A stretch of 64,000 nt of DNA, taken from contig NC_077238.1 in the NCBI RefSeq assembly GCF_947179165.1, forward strand, positions 43,100,793 through 43,164,792, read 5' to 3'. This DNA comes from Solanum dulcamara (taxonomy: Eukaryota > Streptophyta > Magnoliopsida > Solanales > Solanaceae). Shown piece after piece: positions 10,436-22,614 of the stretch. The first letter of the stretch is position 1. Every line of letters starts with the position of its first letter. A program made the position numbers and the translations under genes. Below the pieces are notes generated by a model that ran no database searches, was not told the origin of the DNA, and saw only the letters and a program-made list of their open reading frames with translations.

Positions 10436-13400
10436 TGTAATGACCCTCTAGGTCATTTCAGAAATAAAGCACTCAGTTCATTATTTAGAGCATTTCTGTA
10501 GTGTCTCCAAGTCATTTATGACTTACTGGCACTGATTGTTTGGTCGCCTGGTCTTTCGTTTGAGTTTTAGACATGTTTCCCTACTTTGGAGCTCTTATAA
10601 CTTGAAAAGTTGACTTAAGTCATAACTTCAAGTAAATAACTTTAGAATGGAATTCTTACGGTTCCATCAGCTCCAGAATAGCTAAATTAGGCTAGTAGCA
10701 TGGTCGACATGAGTATCAAGGCAATCGGTACAAGTTTTGGGCTATTTGGCGCTTTTGCCTTTGAAATTTGGCCTATGGTTGACTTTGGTCAACATTCTTG
10801 GAAAACATACTCGAATGGAAATTCTAACAGCGCGGTTAGCTCATGAATGTCGAGTTTGGTCTAAAATGACCCTTCGTTCGCTTTCTTAGGCTTTTGGTCT
10901 AACTCCGAGACCATTGGGGAATTAGGCTCAAAATGACACTTGGATGTGGGACCTATTTTTAATTAAAATGACCTCATATGAGAATTTTAAATGTGTCATT
11001 GAGCCCAGAACATCGAATTTGGTGGGTTAGCATATCTCGTTTGCTCTCACGAGGTTCTAAATAAATCCCAAGCAACCCATCGAAGAATTTGGCATGCTAA
11101 GCTCATTTTAACACTAGCGGGGTCAAGTGCCATATCTAAAAAAACTCATCTTTGCTAAAATGAGTGTTGCTAAAGTGGCCAAGAGGTTGCTAAAGCGACC
11201 AGCCCTCTTGGGCGGGTGTCGCTTAAGCAGCACACTTGTCGCTAAAGCGACTTTGGGAGTTTCAAAAGGATAAGGTGCATGGTTTTTTGAGGGGATTCTA
11301 GTGGTTTGATCAAAATTAATATTTGGGGCTTCCGTTGAGGTAAATTTCTCTTTTTCCCTGCATTTCCAAGGTTCTTAGGCTATGAGGTTGATTACGATGC
11401 ATGTTTTGTTGGGTTCTATTTTGGTGTATGAATTGTGTTTCTTTTTAGAACTTGAGCAGGGGTAGTAATTGGTGCCTATTTTTGGAGTCAATTCTGGGAG
11501 TTACAAAGCGAATCCCAGAATTCCTAATTTTTACTCCGAAAATAACCCATCTCTAAATTCAATAATTTTAGTGTCACAACTATTGTATTAACTTTGTGAT
11601 CCTATTGTTAATAGCGTGGAAATGTTCAGAGGTCGTTCGAAAGGAAAAGGCTTCGGTTCTATGAGTTGGAGCATGCGTTGTCGGCTTATAGATAGGCTTC
11701 AGTTTTTCTCTCTTTAGACTAAGCATGTTTAGGCACTTGTAGACTGAATTGTATGACCTCAGAAGTGTTTGGGCATCGAGCAAGCTAAATTCCTAGAATT
11801 CATGTCCTATGCCTTATTTCGGAAAATTATTGGACTGTTAAAGCGTTACTCCTATTATTGTTGGTTATCCCTACCTTGTGGTATGTGCAGTACCTTGTCT
11901 TACATATTTGGAAGCATGGTGGCCTTAGTCTAGACTTAGACTAGTGATGCCTTAGACTTGCACAATTTTGTTCTGTTGGACCGTAGAACTTCTCCGATGT
12001 CATTCCGGATAGCTTAGCTCCTTGTAGACTTATATAGTAGACTTTCGGATAGACTGAGCTTTATCTAGGCAATAACATAGCTTGGGAAATTTACCTCCAA
12101 AATTTCCTAATCCTCTATCGGTCCCATATAGCCTCGTTCTTGGTTCTAGAGGTCTTTTTAATGATTCTAGTGGGATGTGGTTCGGGCTGGAGTGATTTAG
12201 TGATGGCGCTCGGTATGGGGATACTCTCCATGATACTCAGTTGGTCGCTAACCCTAATTCTGACTGACTCACCTCCGTTCATGGTTTAAGTCCCCAATTC
12301 ACTCTATCGGACAGGGTTCAAGCCCTTGCCTTGGTATTATTTCCTTGGTTCAATTCTGTCGCTCCTCACTTAGCCTTGGTTCGAGCCCACCCCTTTATAG
12401 AGCCTCGATTCAAGTCTATTGCTCCTTACTTGCTTTGGTTCGACTCCTTAGCTACTATTACCTAGTTTAAGTCCATGGTGTCTTATACACGTGGTTCCAA
12501 ACCATAATTATCTATTACCCAATTCAAGTTTGTGGTCTCTCTTACGCGTGGTTTAGATCCATGATTATCTATCACTAGTGTTCAAGTCCCAGGGTTGCTT
12601 TCAAATCTTGGTTCAAGTTCCTGATTCTCTGATGAATCTTCGGTTCAAGTCCTTATCTACTCTCATCTTTGGGTTAAGGTTTCATGTTTTCAAGATGGTT
12701 CGATTCAAGTTAGAGAAATTAGTGGCATTGTTTGAAATTTATTAGATCCGCTCTATTTACTTCAACTATCTTTGCTCCTATCGGGCTTATGGGGGTCCAT
12801 TAATGTTGTTACCTTCAGACTTGTGCAGAGCATACCCGTCAAGTTTATGGGAGCCCGCATATTTATCTAGTTCTTTCTCTTTGTGTGATGAGTAGGCTCG
12901 TGTACATACCTATATTTACTTCTTTCCCTGTCATTGGTTGTGATTATTTTCTTGCATTTCAGCTTACTTTTGTTTATCCTACTCAGTCAGCCTATGATGT
13001 GTGATGGGTACCTGTTGTTTTGGTACTCATACTAAACTTTGCATTTGTTTTTGTGATACAGTCTGAGTATGAGCTATCGGCGTTTATTTGAGCTAGTTGT
13101 TATATTGATCAAAGGCGAGGGTGAGCATATAGTGTTCTGGGGTTACCCGTCTCCCTCAAGACATATATTTTGCCTATCTTTTGCTTTTTGTGACAACCTT
13201 ATTTTTGTGGTCCACTTTTGGGACATGAACTCTTTTTGGTAGTAGCTCTGTACATGTGACTTCTAGATTTTGGGAAGGATCATTTTATTTGTATATATTT
13301 CGTTTAGCTTCTGCCGTTCACTTATGTTCTTGTTATTTCATTTTTGTTTTAGTTGTATTGTTGGTCTTCTACCTTGACATCCCATTACTCACAGTTCTTA

Positions 13401-13451
13401 AATATGGGTCGACTTTTCTACTGAAGGGTCATAGTAGGCATCATCATGACA
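10436..13451 (+). mobile_element. 5' LTR of family B element (about 3.0 kb)
   Basis: The LTR begins TGTAATGACCC and ends CATCATGACA just before the PBS at 13455. Related copies occur at 37818, 42111, 61638 and, reversed, 43243. Compared with the copies at 39660-39688 and 63830-63876 it lacks a short stretch near the 3' end. The inner part holds an array of GGTTCAAGTCC-like repeats (12283-12660). The small ORF at 13256-13507 spans the LTR end and PBS and recurs in every unit, so it is LTR sequence rather than a gene. Confidence 0.75.
12283..12660 (+). repeat. GGTTCAAGTCC-like short repeat array within LTR B
   Basis: About a dozen copies of an 11-base GGTTCAAGTCC-like motif recur every 20-60 bases. 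Examples are GGTTTAAGTCC (12283), GGTTCAAGCCC (12315), GGTTCGAGCCC (12378) and GGTTCGACTCC (12437). The array is repeated in the two later tandem units (offsets 1945 and 3890) and more weakly in the 3' LTR at about 38580-38940. The motif matches the tRNA T-arm/B-box consensus, but no tRNA fold surrounds it. Confidence 0.75.
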
Positions 13452-13454
13452 AGT

Positions 13455-13467
13455 TGGTATCAGAGCT
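13455..13467 (+). promoter_or_regulatory. Primer-binding site, tandem unit 1
   Basis: TGGTATCAGAGCT matches the initiator tRNA-Met PBS TGGTATCAGAGCC except for the last base. It follows the LTR end by three bases. In this copy the leader runs into another LTR segment instead of gag. Confidence 0.85.
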
Positions 13468-15399
13468 CCAAGTTCACTGGTCTCACTTGTACAAAGTTAA
13501 CGTCTAGCAGAGTCTTGTGGATCAGCGAGGAGACGTCCATAACTTATCTTTGGGAGGCTATAGGATGTCTTAAGGTACGTGTCTCTTTTGTATCACTGTC
13601 ATTCAGTGAGTTGGAGCATGCGTTATCGGCTTATAGATAGGCTTCAGTTTTTCTCTCTTTAGACTAAGCATGTTTAGGCACTTGTAGACTGAATTGTATG
13701 ACCTCAGAAGTGTTTGGGCATCGAGCAAGCTAAATTCCTAGAATTCATGTCCTATGCCTTATTTCGGAAAATTATTGGACTGTTAAAGCGTTACTCCTAT
13801 TATTGTTGGTTATCCGTACCTTGTGGTATGTGCAGTACCTTGTCTTACATATTTGGAAGCATGGTGGCCTTAGTCTAGACTTAGACTAGTGATGCCTTAG
13901 ACTTGCACAATTTTGTTCTGTTGGACCGTAGAACTTCTCCGATGTCATTTCGGATAGCTTAGCTCCTTGTAGACTTATATAGTAGACTTTCTGATAGACT
14001 GAGCTTTATCTAGGCAATAACATAGCTTGGGAAATTTACCTCCAAAATTTCCTAATCCTCTATCGGTCCCATATAGCCTCGTTCTTGGTTCTAGAGGTCT
14101 TTTTAATGATTCTAGTGGGATGTGGTTTGGGCTGGAGTGATTTAGTGATGGCGCTCGGTATGGGGATACTCTCCATGATACTCAGTTGGTCGCTAATCCT
14201 AATTCTGACTGACTCACCTCCGTTCATGGTTTAAGTCCCCAATTCACTCTATCGGACAGGGTTCAAGCCCCTGCCTTGGTATTATTTCCTTGGTTCAATT
14301 CTGTCTCTCCTCACTTAGACTTGGTTCGAGCCCACCCCTTTATAGAGCCTCGATTCAAGTCTATTGCTCCTTACTTGCTTTGGTTCGACTCCTTAGCTAC
14401 TATTACCTAGTTTAAGTCCATGGTGTCTTATACACGTGGTTCCAAACCATAATTATCTATTACCCAATTCAAGTTTGTGGTCTCTCTTACGCGTGGTTTA
14501 GATCCATGATTATCTATCACTAGTGTTCAAGTCCCAGGGTTGCTTTCAAATCTTGGTTCAAGTTCCTGATTCTCTGATGAATCTTCGGTTCAAGTCCTTA
14601 TCTACTCTCATCTTTGGGTTAAGGTTTCATGTTTTCAGGATGGTTCGATTCAAGTTAGAGAAATTAGTGGCATTGTTTGAAATTTATTAGATCCGCTCTA
14701 TTTACTTCAACTATCTTTGCTCCTATCGGGCTTATGGGGGTCCATTAATGTTGTTACCTTCAGACTTGTGCAGAGCATACCCGTCAAGTTTATGGGAGCC
14801 CGCATATTTATCTAGTTCTTTCTCTTTGTGTGATGAGTAGGCTCGTGTACATACCTATATTTACTTCTTTCCCTGTCATTGGTTGTGATTATTTTCTTGC
14901 ATTTCAGCTTACTTTTGTTTATCCTACTCAGTCAGCCTATGATGTGTGATGGGTACCTGTTGTTTTGGTACTCATACTAAACTTTGCATTTGTTTTTGTG
15001 ATACAGTCTGAGTATGAGCTATCGGCGTTTATTTGAGCTAGTTGTTATATTGATCAAAGGCGAGGGTGAGCATATAGTGTTCTGGGGTTACCCGTCTCCC
15101 TCAAGACATATATTTTGCCTGTCTTTTGCTTTTTGTGACAACCTTATTTTTGTGGTCCACTTTTGGGACATGAACTCTTTTTGGTAGTAGCTCTGTACAT
15201 GTGACTTCTAGATTTTGGGAAGGATCATTTTATTTGTATATATTTCGTTTAGCTTCTGCCGTTCACTTATGTTCTTGTTATTTCATTTTAGTTTTAGTTG
15301 TATTGTTGGTCTTCTACCTTGACATCCCATTACTCACAGTTCTTAAATATGGGTCGACTTTTCTACTGAAGGGTCATAGTAGGCATCATCATGACAAGT

Positions 15400-15412
15400 T
15401 GGTATCAGAGCT
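15400..15412 (+). promoter_or_regulatory. Primer-binding site, tandem unit 2
   Basis: This is identical to the site at 13455, exactly 1945 bases later. Again the leader after it is joined to an LTR segment. Confidence 0.85.
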
Positions 15413-17316
15413 CCAAGTTCACTGGTCTCACTTGTACAAAGTTAACGTCTAGCAGAGTCTTGTGGATCAGCGAGGAGACGTCCATAACTTATCTTTGGGA
15501 GGCTATAGGATGTCTTAAGGTACGTGTCTCTTTTGTATCACTGTCATTCAGTGAGTTGGAGCATGCGTTGTCGGCTTATAGATAGGCTTCATTTTTTCTC
15601 TCTTTAGACTAAGCATGTTTAGGCACTTGTAGACTGAATTGTATGACCTCAGAAGTGTTTGGGCATCGAGCAAGCTAAATTCCTAGAATTCATGTCCTAT
15701 GCCTTATTTCGGAAAATTATTGGACTGTTAAAGCGTTACTCCTATTATTGTTGGTTATCCGTACCTTGTGGTATGTGCAGTACCTTGTCTTACATATTTG
15801 GAAGCATGGTGGCCTTAGTCTAGACTTAGACTAGTGATGCCTTAGACTTGCACAATTTTGTTCTGTTGGACCGTAGAACTTCTCCGATGTCATTTCGGAT
15901 AGCTTAGCTCCTTGTAGACTTATATAGTAGACTTTCTGATAGACTGAGCTTTATCTAGGCAATAACATAGCTTGGGAAATTTACCTCCAAAATTTCCTAA
16001 TCCTCTATCGGTCCCATATAGCCTCGTTCTTGGTTCTAGAGGTCTTTTTAATGATTCTAGTGGGATGTGGTTTGGGCTGGAGTGATTTAGTGATGGCGCT
16101 CGGTATGGGGATACTCTCCATGATACTCAGTTGGTCGCTAATCCTAATTCTGACTGACTCACCTCCGTTCATGGTTTAAGTCCCCAATTCACTCTATCGG
16201 ACAGGGTTCAAGCCCCTGCCTTGGTATTATTTCCTTGGTTCAATTCTGTCTCTCCTCACTTAGACTTGGTTCGAGCCCACCCCTTTATAGAGCCTCGATT
16301 CAAGTCTATTGCTCCTTACTTGCTTTGGTTCGACTCCTTAGCTACTATTACCTAGTTTAAGTCCATGGTGTCTTATACACGTGGTTCCAAACCATAATTA
16401 TCTATTACCCAATTCAAGTTTGTGGTCTCTCTTACGCGTGGTTTAGATCCATGATTATCTATCACTAGTGTTCAAGTCCCAGGGTTGCTTTCAAATCTTG
16501 GTTCAAGTTCCTGATTCTCTGATGAATCTTCGGTTCAAGTCCTTATCTACTCTCATCTTTGGGTTAAGGTTTCATGTTTTCAGGATGGTTCGATTCAAGT
16601 TAGAGAAATTAGTGGCATTGTTTGAAATTTATTAGATCCGCTCTATTTACTTCAACTATCTTTGCTCCTATCGGGCTTATGGGGGTCCATTAATGTTGTT
16701 ACCTTCAGACTTGTGCAGAGCATACCCGTCAAGTTTATGGGAGCCCGCATATTTATCTAGTTCTTTCTCTTTGTGTGATGAGTAGGCTCGTGTACATACC
16801 TATATTTACTTCTTTCCCTGTCATTGGTTGTGATTATTTTCTTGCATTTCAGCTTACTTTTGTTTATCCTACTCAGTCAGCCTATGTTGTGTGATGGGTA
16901 CCTGTTGTTTTGGTACTCATACTAAACTTTGCATTTGTTTTTGTGATACAGTCTGAGTATGAGCTATCGGCGTTTATTTGAGCTAGTTGTTATATTGATC
17001 AAAGGCGAGGGTGAGCATATAGACATATATTTTGCCTGTCTTTTGCTTTTTGTGACAACCTTATTTTTGTGGTCCACTTTTGGGACATGAACTCTTTTTG
17101 GTAGTAGCTCTGTACATGTGACTTCTAGATTTTGGGAAGGATCATTTTATTTGTATATATTTCGTTTAGCTTCTGTCGTTCACTTATGTTCTTGTTATTT
17201 CATTTTTGTTTTAGTTGTATTGTTGGTCTTCTACCTTGACATCCTATTACTCACAGTTCTTAAATATGGGTCGACTTTTCTACTGAAGGGTCATAGTAGG
17301 CATCATCATGACAAGT

Positions 17317-17329
17317 TGGTATCAGAGCT
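17317..17329 (+). promoter_or_regulatory. Primer-binding site, tandem unit 3 (next to gag)
   Basis: This third identical TGGTATCAGAGCT is the only one whose leader (17330-17518) continues into the gag start at 17519, so it occupies the normal PBS position. Confidence 0.85.
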
Positions 17330-17518
17330 CCAAGTTCACTGGTCTCACTTGTACAAAGTTAACGTCTAGCAGAGTCTTGTGGATCAGCGAGGAGACGTCC
17401 ATAACTAATCTTTGGGAGACTATAGGATGTCTTAAGGTACGTGTCTCTTTTGTATCACTGTCATTCAGTGTGTGTTTTATTGGTTTCTGGAAATCTCACT
17501 TGTTCCACTCTTCTAAGG

Positions 17519-18860
17519 ATGGCTTGCACGCATGCTAGAGGTAGAGGACGACCTCAAGGTCATGCCAAGGCTACAGCTCCAGCCTGGTATAGGGAGAAGA
17601 CTCTGAAGTTAGAGGTGGAGACACCAATAGCTCCAGTACATTATTAGTTAGGGGAGTTGGGACCAGCCCAGCCAGCACCCAAGCCATTCGCAACTCTAGA
17701 CTTACCGGCGATGCTCACCCAGATTTTAGTTGCTTTTAGGGTATGCAGAAGAACCCATCTCCTGTAGCTCTAGTGCCGCAGGACCATCCTGTGCCAAAGG
17801 CACCAGTTGTTCAGCAGCCACTAGCACCTATCACTCAGCCAGATGATTTGGAGGGTGTTATTCAACTTTTGTAGCAGAAGATGCTCAGGGTTTTTCTTAT
17901 ACTATAATCATCAAAGTTGTGGTGAGGATGCCCACGAGTTTCTACTTACTTGCCAAGATCGATTGCACACTTTGGGTCTAGTGGAGTCGAGAGGAGCCAA
18001 CTTCACTACTTATTAGCTAGACAGTCCTGCCCAAAATTGGTGGTGTTTGTAGTTGGAGACTAGGCCATTTGGGTCTCCACGGGTGTCGTGGACTTAGTTT
18101 TTGGATGCCTTCATGGCCCAGTTTATTCCCAGGAGCATGAGAGATCAGTCCAAGATCATTTTTCACGATTAGAGTAGGGATCCATGACAGTATCGAAGTA
18201 TGAGGACCGATTCTATGAGCTCTCTAGACACGCTGCCATAATCTTACCTACTAAGAAGGAGAGGTTTTGGTGCTTCGTTAGAGGATTAAGACTCCAGTTA
18301 CAAATTGAGAATCAGTCTTTAGTCTCAACGGACAGTTCATTTTTGGATGTAGTATACCATGCTCACACGCTTGAAAATCTCCGTCACGAGGCCCATGGCG
18401 GTGGCAGCAAGAGAGATAGGTAGGAGGATAGATACGATGGGGACCACTTTAGACCCAAGAAGTCCTATGATAGATGTCGCCAGAGATTTTATTCGGGCCA
18501 GTCCAGTCGCTCCTTTCAAGCCTCTCTTTAAGATTCAAAGGGTGACCAGCATCATTAGGGTTGAGGTGGCCGACCCCTAGCTTGGATCCGAGTTTCACAA
18601 GGGTTCTATGAGTGTGGGGAGCTAGATCATTGGTCCCGCAACTTCCCTCACCATAGGCCAGCCTTACTAGTACTACAAGCAGCTAGGCGTGTGCTAGCAG
18701 CAGAACCGCCAAGGACCACAAGAGTGGTCATCATGGTACATGGTAAGGTCCCCAAGGAGGCAGGGTCAATGCGTAAGGTAGAGAAGCCCAGGCCCACTTT
18801 TATACAATCCAGCTAGAGTAGAAGCTGAGGTCTCAAACGATGTGATCACATGTACGGTTT
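17519..18860 (+). pseudogene. Family B gag remnant
   Basis: The ATG at 17519 opens with MACTHARGRGRPQGHAKA, a usual basic start for this plant gypsy group, and stops at 17645. Gag homology continues through frame changes: MTVSKYEDRFYELSRHAAII (18184) and LPTKKERFWCFVRGLRLQL are the capsid C-terminal landmarks, and LDVVYHAHTLE precedes the basic nucleocapsid. The zinc knuckle reads FYECGELDHWSRNFPHH (about 18608-18660), so the first and last Cys of CX2CX4HX4C are now Phe. Protease follows. There are many stops and no expression is expected. Confidence 0.85.
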
Positions 18861-19380
18861 TATTATGTCATCAGCCCGCATCTGCTTTATTTGATCCAGG
18901 CTCCACTTCTTCTTATATATATCTATTTAATGTGTCCCTTGACTGATATGAGTTTGGAGCCCTTAGTTGAGCCATTGCGTGTTTTGACACTGATAGGTGA
19001 TTCTTTAGTAGTACATTAGGTCTTTAGATCCTGCGTGGTGACTATTCAGGGGTTAGACACTAGGGTTGATCTTGACTTGCTTGATATGGTGGATTTTGAT
19101 TTGATTCTGGGCATGGACTGGTTATCCTCTCACTGTGCAATCTTGGATTTCTTTGCCAAAACCATTACCTTAGTCATGCCTGGTATTACGCTGATGGTAT
19201 GGTAGGCTCTTGTAGTCGCAAGCTGATTGGGGTGATCTCTTTTGTTTGGGCTCGGAGGTTAGTGGCTAGTGGATTTTTGGCATACTTTGCTTGTGTTAGA
19301 GATGTGAGTAGGGAGGGCCCTACGATTTATTTGGTACCTATAGTCCAAGAGTTTGCAAATGTGTTTCCTACCGATCTTTC
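18861..19380 (+). pseudogene. Family B aspartic protease remnant
   Basis: The active site ALFDPGSTSSYIY (about 18880-18925) keeps the catalytic Asp in the DPGST form typical of this plant gypsy group. The second block DLDLLDMVDFDLILGMDWL (about 19068-19125) is preserved across a frame with few stops. The linker that joins protease to RT is seen as VWARRLVASGFLAYFACVRD (19240-19300) and VPIVQEFANVFPTDL. Frame shifts separate these parts. The next block is RT. Confidence 0.85.
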
Positions 19381-20010
19381 CTTTTTGTGATATTGACTTT
19401 GCTATTGATGTGGAGCCGGGTACTCATCCTATTTACATCCCACTGTACCGTATATCCCCCGTAGAGCTCAAGGAGTTCAGTATTCAACTTCAAGATCTCT
19501 TGGATAAGGGATTCATTAGGCCTAGTATATCGCCTTGGGGTACCCAGTCCTATTTATTTAGAAGAAAGACAGTATTGTGTTGATGTGTATTGATCACAGG
19601 CAGTTGAACAAGGTGACAGTGAAGAACCACTACCCCATGCTTAGGATTGATGATCTATTTGACCAGCTTCAGGGTGACGTCGTATTTTCTAAGATTGATT
19701 TGAGATCTGGCTACCACCAATAGAGGATTAGGGCAGCGGACATTCCTAAGACCACATTTAGGACTCGTTACGGCCACTATGAGTTCTTAGTGATGTATTT
19801 TGATTGACTAATGCTCCTGGCGCATTTGTGGACTTAATGACTCGGGCATTTAGGTCGTACTTAGACTCGTTTATCATAGTCTTCATCAATGACATTCTGG
19901 TATACTCATGGAGCCGGGGTGATAATGAGCAGCATTTGAGAGTAGTGCTCCAAACTTTGAGAGAACATCATCTTTATTCCAAGTTCTCAATGTGCGAGTT
20001 TTTTCTTGAG
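19381..20010 (+). pseudogene. Family B reverse transcriptase remnant, cut by element A
   Basis: RT landmarks in order are PIYIPLYRISPVELKEF, LLDKGFIRPSISPWG, then after frame changes [14 protein letters not shown] and [15 protein letters not shown] readings, [15 protein letters not shown] and FINDILVYS. The catalytic FIDD box has become FIND: codon 19888-19890 is AAT (Asn) where Asp is expected, a G-to-A change. Homology ends at [11 protein letters not shown] exactly where the family A LTR starts at 20011. The rest of pol is not seen after the nest and seems lost in a deletion. Confidence 0.85.
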
Positions 20011-22401
20011 TGTAACACCCCCTAAAAAAATATTGTATATGGTGTTTCAATTCTCGATGAAAATGATACTACTTTTGTATTTTAGGCATAGCTTTTCATA
20101 GGTTGGTCTAAATTAGGTGATTTAAATTTTTGAATAACCCTAACATCATTACCTATAAATTTTGTGACTTAATATTTGAATGCTAAGTAGGTCAAATAAA
20201 TTAATATTTGCAAGACCTGCTGCTGTGACGAAATAGAGTATTTGTAGAAGAAAAATCATATCTCACTGTAGGATGCTCTAAATATGTTGATTCTTGAACG
20301 ACATGAAAGACGACTTCTAAAGATACAATTCATATAAGACATAAAATCCTAATTAGAAAGTTATCTTGTTCAAACATAGCTCCAAAAAAGGGTATTCCAC
20401 AAAAGAAAGATTCATCTCACCAACCATAGAAGATCCAGATTCATTTGACATCATCCATGACATCAATAGTCCTTCATTTGACATCACCCATGACATCACA
20501 ATCCACCATTAAATTTTTAGATTTTTCTTTATAATTAATTTAATTATTGTTAGGTCCCTCCTTCACACCTATAAATATCCACCTTATTTTATTATTTTAT
20601 TCATCAAGCTTTTTCAAGCAACTCTTCTCTCTATACACTTATTTACTCATTCTCAAAATATAGTTTTAGCTCATAGTAGTGTAGAAATACTATTTTGGTG
20701 ATTCATATACTCCGGATAGTACACAAAAAGCTTTGGCAAGAAGAAAAGGATAGGATTTAAGAGAGTTCATTAAATCCGTCGATTCTGGGTAAAGCTTCGG
20801 ATTCTAAGTATATAAGGCTTCAATGATAGTATTTCTTCCACTATCATGCCTAAATTATTTTAATTATATGATAAATTATGTTTATTTATCCAATTCTTTT
20901 CAAAATTTACTCTAAGGTATGTGGGTATTTATCCATGGATTATTCCGCCCATGTAGTCCAAAACTCATTCAACTAAATCTCTTGATTTCAAATAATATTT
21001 TCTTATGAGTAATTCTTATTTCTACTTAATAGCATGAATCATGGTTAAACTAAAAATTATTGATCTATTTTGATGCAAAATGATTTCATATGTATGAATT
21101 GATGGTTTGCAAGTAATTTCTCTATTTATCTCTTTAAAGGTTCTTGAAATTAACGTTGATTTGTTTAAAGCATGATTTTTAATTAATGGATTTCAAAGTT
21201 TTTATGCATAATTTCATTTACATACATATTTGAATGTTGAATTGATTTAAACCCACCTAGTTTTATTATATTTTCAATGAAGTTTGACTTGAAAGCTTTG
21301 ATTCCAAATAAATATTTATGAAAGCAATATCTATGATAAAAAGGGAGTCTTATAAAATAAAAGAATGGTGAAATTCTATGAATGATGGATTCTTTGTGCT
21401 ATAAGGACAATTCTTTCATATTTGAATCACTAAAGGTTTTAATGAGCTATTCCACAGAATGTGATGTTTTGAATTCTCAAGCTATATGTTATGACTCTTT
21501 TGAAGTATTAAACTATTCTGTGGGATTGACTTAGCACCGAATGGGGAATTGAGGTGGGATTCGGTAAGGGAATCCTAGTAGCAACCCCTTGTCTCATTAA
21601 ATATGTGCCAACATAGGAGCCCTTGTAGTCTTAGGCTAATGGATCCATGAAGGCCCTTAAAGTTAAAGTTAAAGAGTGAATGTAAAGTTGATGGAGTTCT
21701 ACCCTAGGCAAGTAGACTCCCCAGCCAATTAGGGGGTTATGTTGGATTCCATGTAATAGCTCACATGGTTTTAATGTCGGTTATAGTCAACTTCCAACAA
21801 ATAAAATTTTCAAATGTTATGTACATGATTAATCATGCATGTATATATCCATTTATATATGATTTAAATGGTATCTACTTGATTTCTTATGCAGGCACTC
21901 ATTTATGTTCTTTACCTTATAAATGTCCTAAATGTTTTACTTTATAATGCATGCCTACATACTTGTTACATTCATAGTACTAACGCATACTCTTTTCCTA
22001 CATGATATCATCATGTAGGGACCGATGCTCCTCCTCGTTCTCCTCCACGTGGCTAGTTGAGATTTTTTTTGAAGGCTACTTTTGGTGCATTTTCATGTTC
22101 CAGAAACAATACTCATTTATCTTTCTAGGTTATGATATGTTGAGATATTTAGATGTTTACTATGGCATTTCTTTCTATTATGATTAAGTGTGAGCTAGGG
22201 ACTTGTTTAGCCTCATTAAATCTAAAAGTTAGAGGTATTGTAGGACATATGTAAGTTGAAGATTTACTATTATGATTTCCGCTTGTTTATTTATTGTCAT
22301 TACCTATGAAAGGCTAGAATAATGCTAAGAGTCTTGTTTGAGATACTTTTGGGTTCTTCATTCTCCATGTCACATCGGAACCCTAGGCTTGGATCGTGAC
22401 A
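20011..22401 (+). mobile_element. 5' LTR of family A element (about 2.4 kb)
   Basis: The LTR begins TGTAACACCCCC and ends GGATCGTGACA just before the PBS. Landmarks shared with other family A LTRs are TAGCACCGAATGGGGAATTG (about 21532), ATGTAATAGCTCACATGG (about 21750), and the 3' tail TGTCACATCGGAACCC (about 22368), which matches TGTCACATCTAGAGTA at about 41693. A promoter region near 20570-20640 includes TATAAATATCC. No gene is seen; short ORFs at 21765 and 22002 are chance. Confidence 0.8.
20571..20580 (+). promoter_or_regulatory. Candidate TATA box in family A LTR
   Basis: CTATAAATATCC lies about 560 bases into the LTR and is followed within 60 bases by a pyrimidine-rich start-like region (CAACTCTTCTCTCTATACAC). 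This is a plausible U3/R boundary; no transcript data support it. Confidence 0.4.
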
Positions 22402-22405
22402 AATA

Positions 22406-22418
22406 TGGTGTTAGAACC
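22406..22418 (+). promoter_or_regulatory. Degenerate primer-binding site of family A element
   Basis: TGGTGTTAGAACC differs at three positions from the tRNA-Met type TGGTATCAGAGCC, each a transition. It lies four bases after the LTR end and about 200 before the gag ATG. Confidence 0.65.
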
Positions 22419-22614
22419 TGAGGTTTTGAATGGTTCTCGGAGTCCAATATACCGCATCAAATAGGATCTTGTTCATGGTTGTAAAGCGCATCATAACTAT
22501 ATATAGGAGACTATGGGACGTTTAGGAAAGTTTTCACTTCTGTCAAATTCATGTCGTGCCTTAGAGTTTCTAAGCTTTCCTCTAACTAATGACCCATTTT
22601 GTGTTCTCTAGATA

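Larger units (their letters stand above)
11663..17469 (+). repeat. Three tandem 1.9-kb LTR-PBS-leader units
   Basis: The phrase GAGTTGGAGCATGCG recurs at 11663, 13608 and 15553, giving two periods of exactly 1945 bases. The third unit ends at 17469 and is 1917 long, accounted for by a 28-base gap near 17022. Each unit holds the 3' two-thirds of the LTR, the PBS and about 140 bases of leader. The copies are nearly identical. Units 2 and 3 share about nine variants absent from unit 1 (for example TATCCGTACC against TATCCCTACC), so they are the more recent pair. The junction reads CATTCAGTGAGTTGG, joining leader to LTR interior. Confidence 0.95.

Noticed and set aside
12378..12447. tRNA genes suggested by B-box-like motifs
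   Set aside because: No A box at the right distance and no cloverleaf stems. The motif is repeated as a short minisatellite.
13256..13507. 83-codon ORF repeated at 15201 and 17118
   Set aside because: It spans the LTR end, the PBS and the leader. Its near-identity comes from the recent tandem duplication, and the homologous LTR at 39506 and 63660 does not keep the same protein.
11663..17469. Satellite DNA or a CRISPR-like array
   Set aside because: The 1.9-kb unit contains LTR, PBS and leader and leads into gag, so it is an LTR duplication. Nothing here resembles short repeats with unique spacers.
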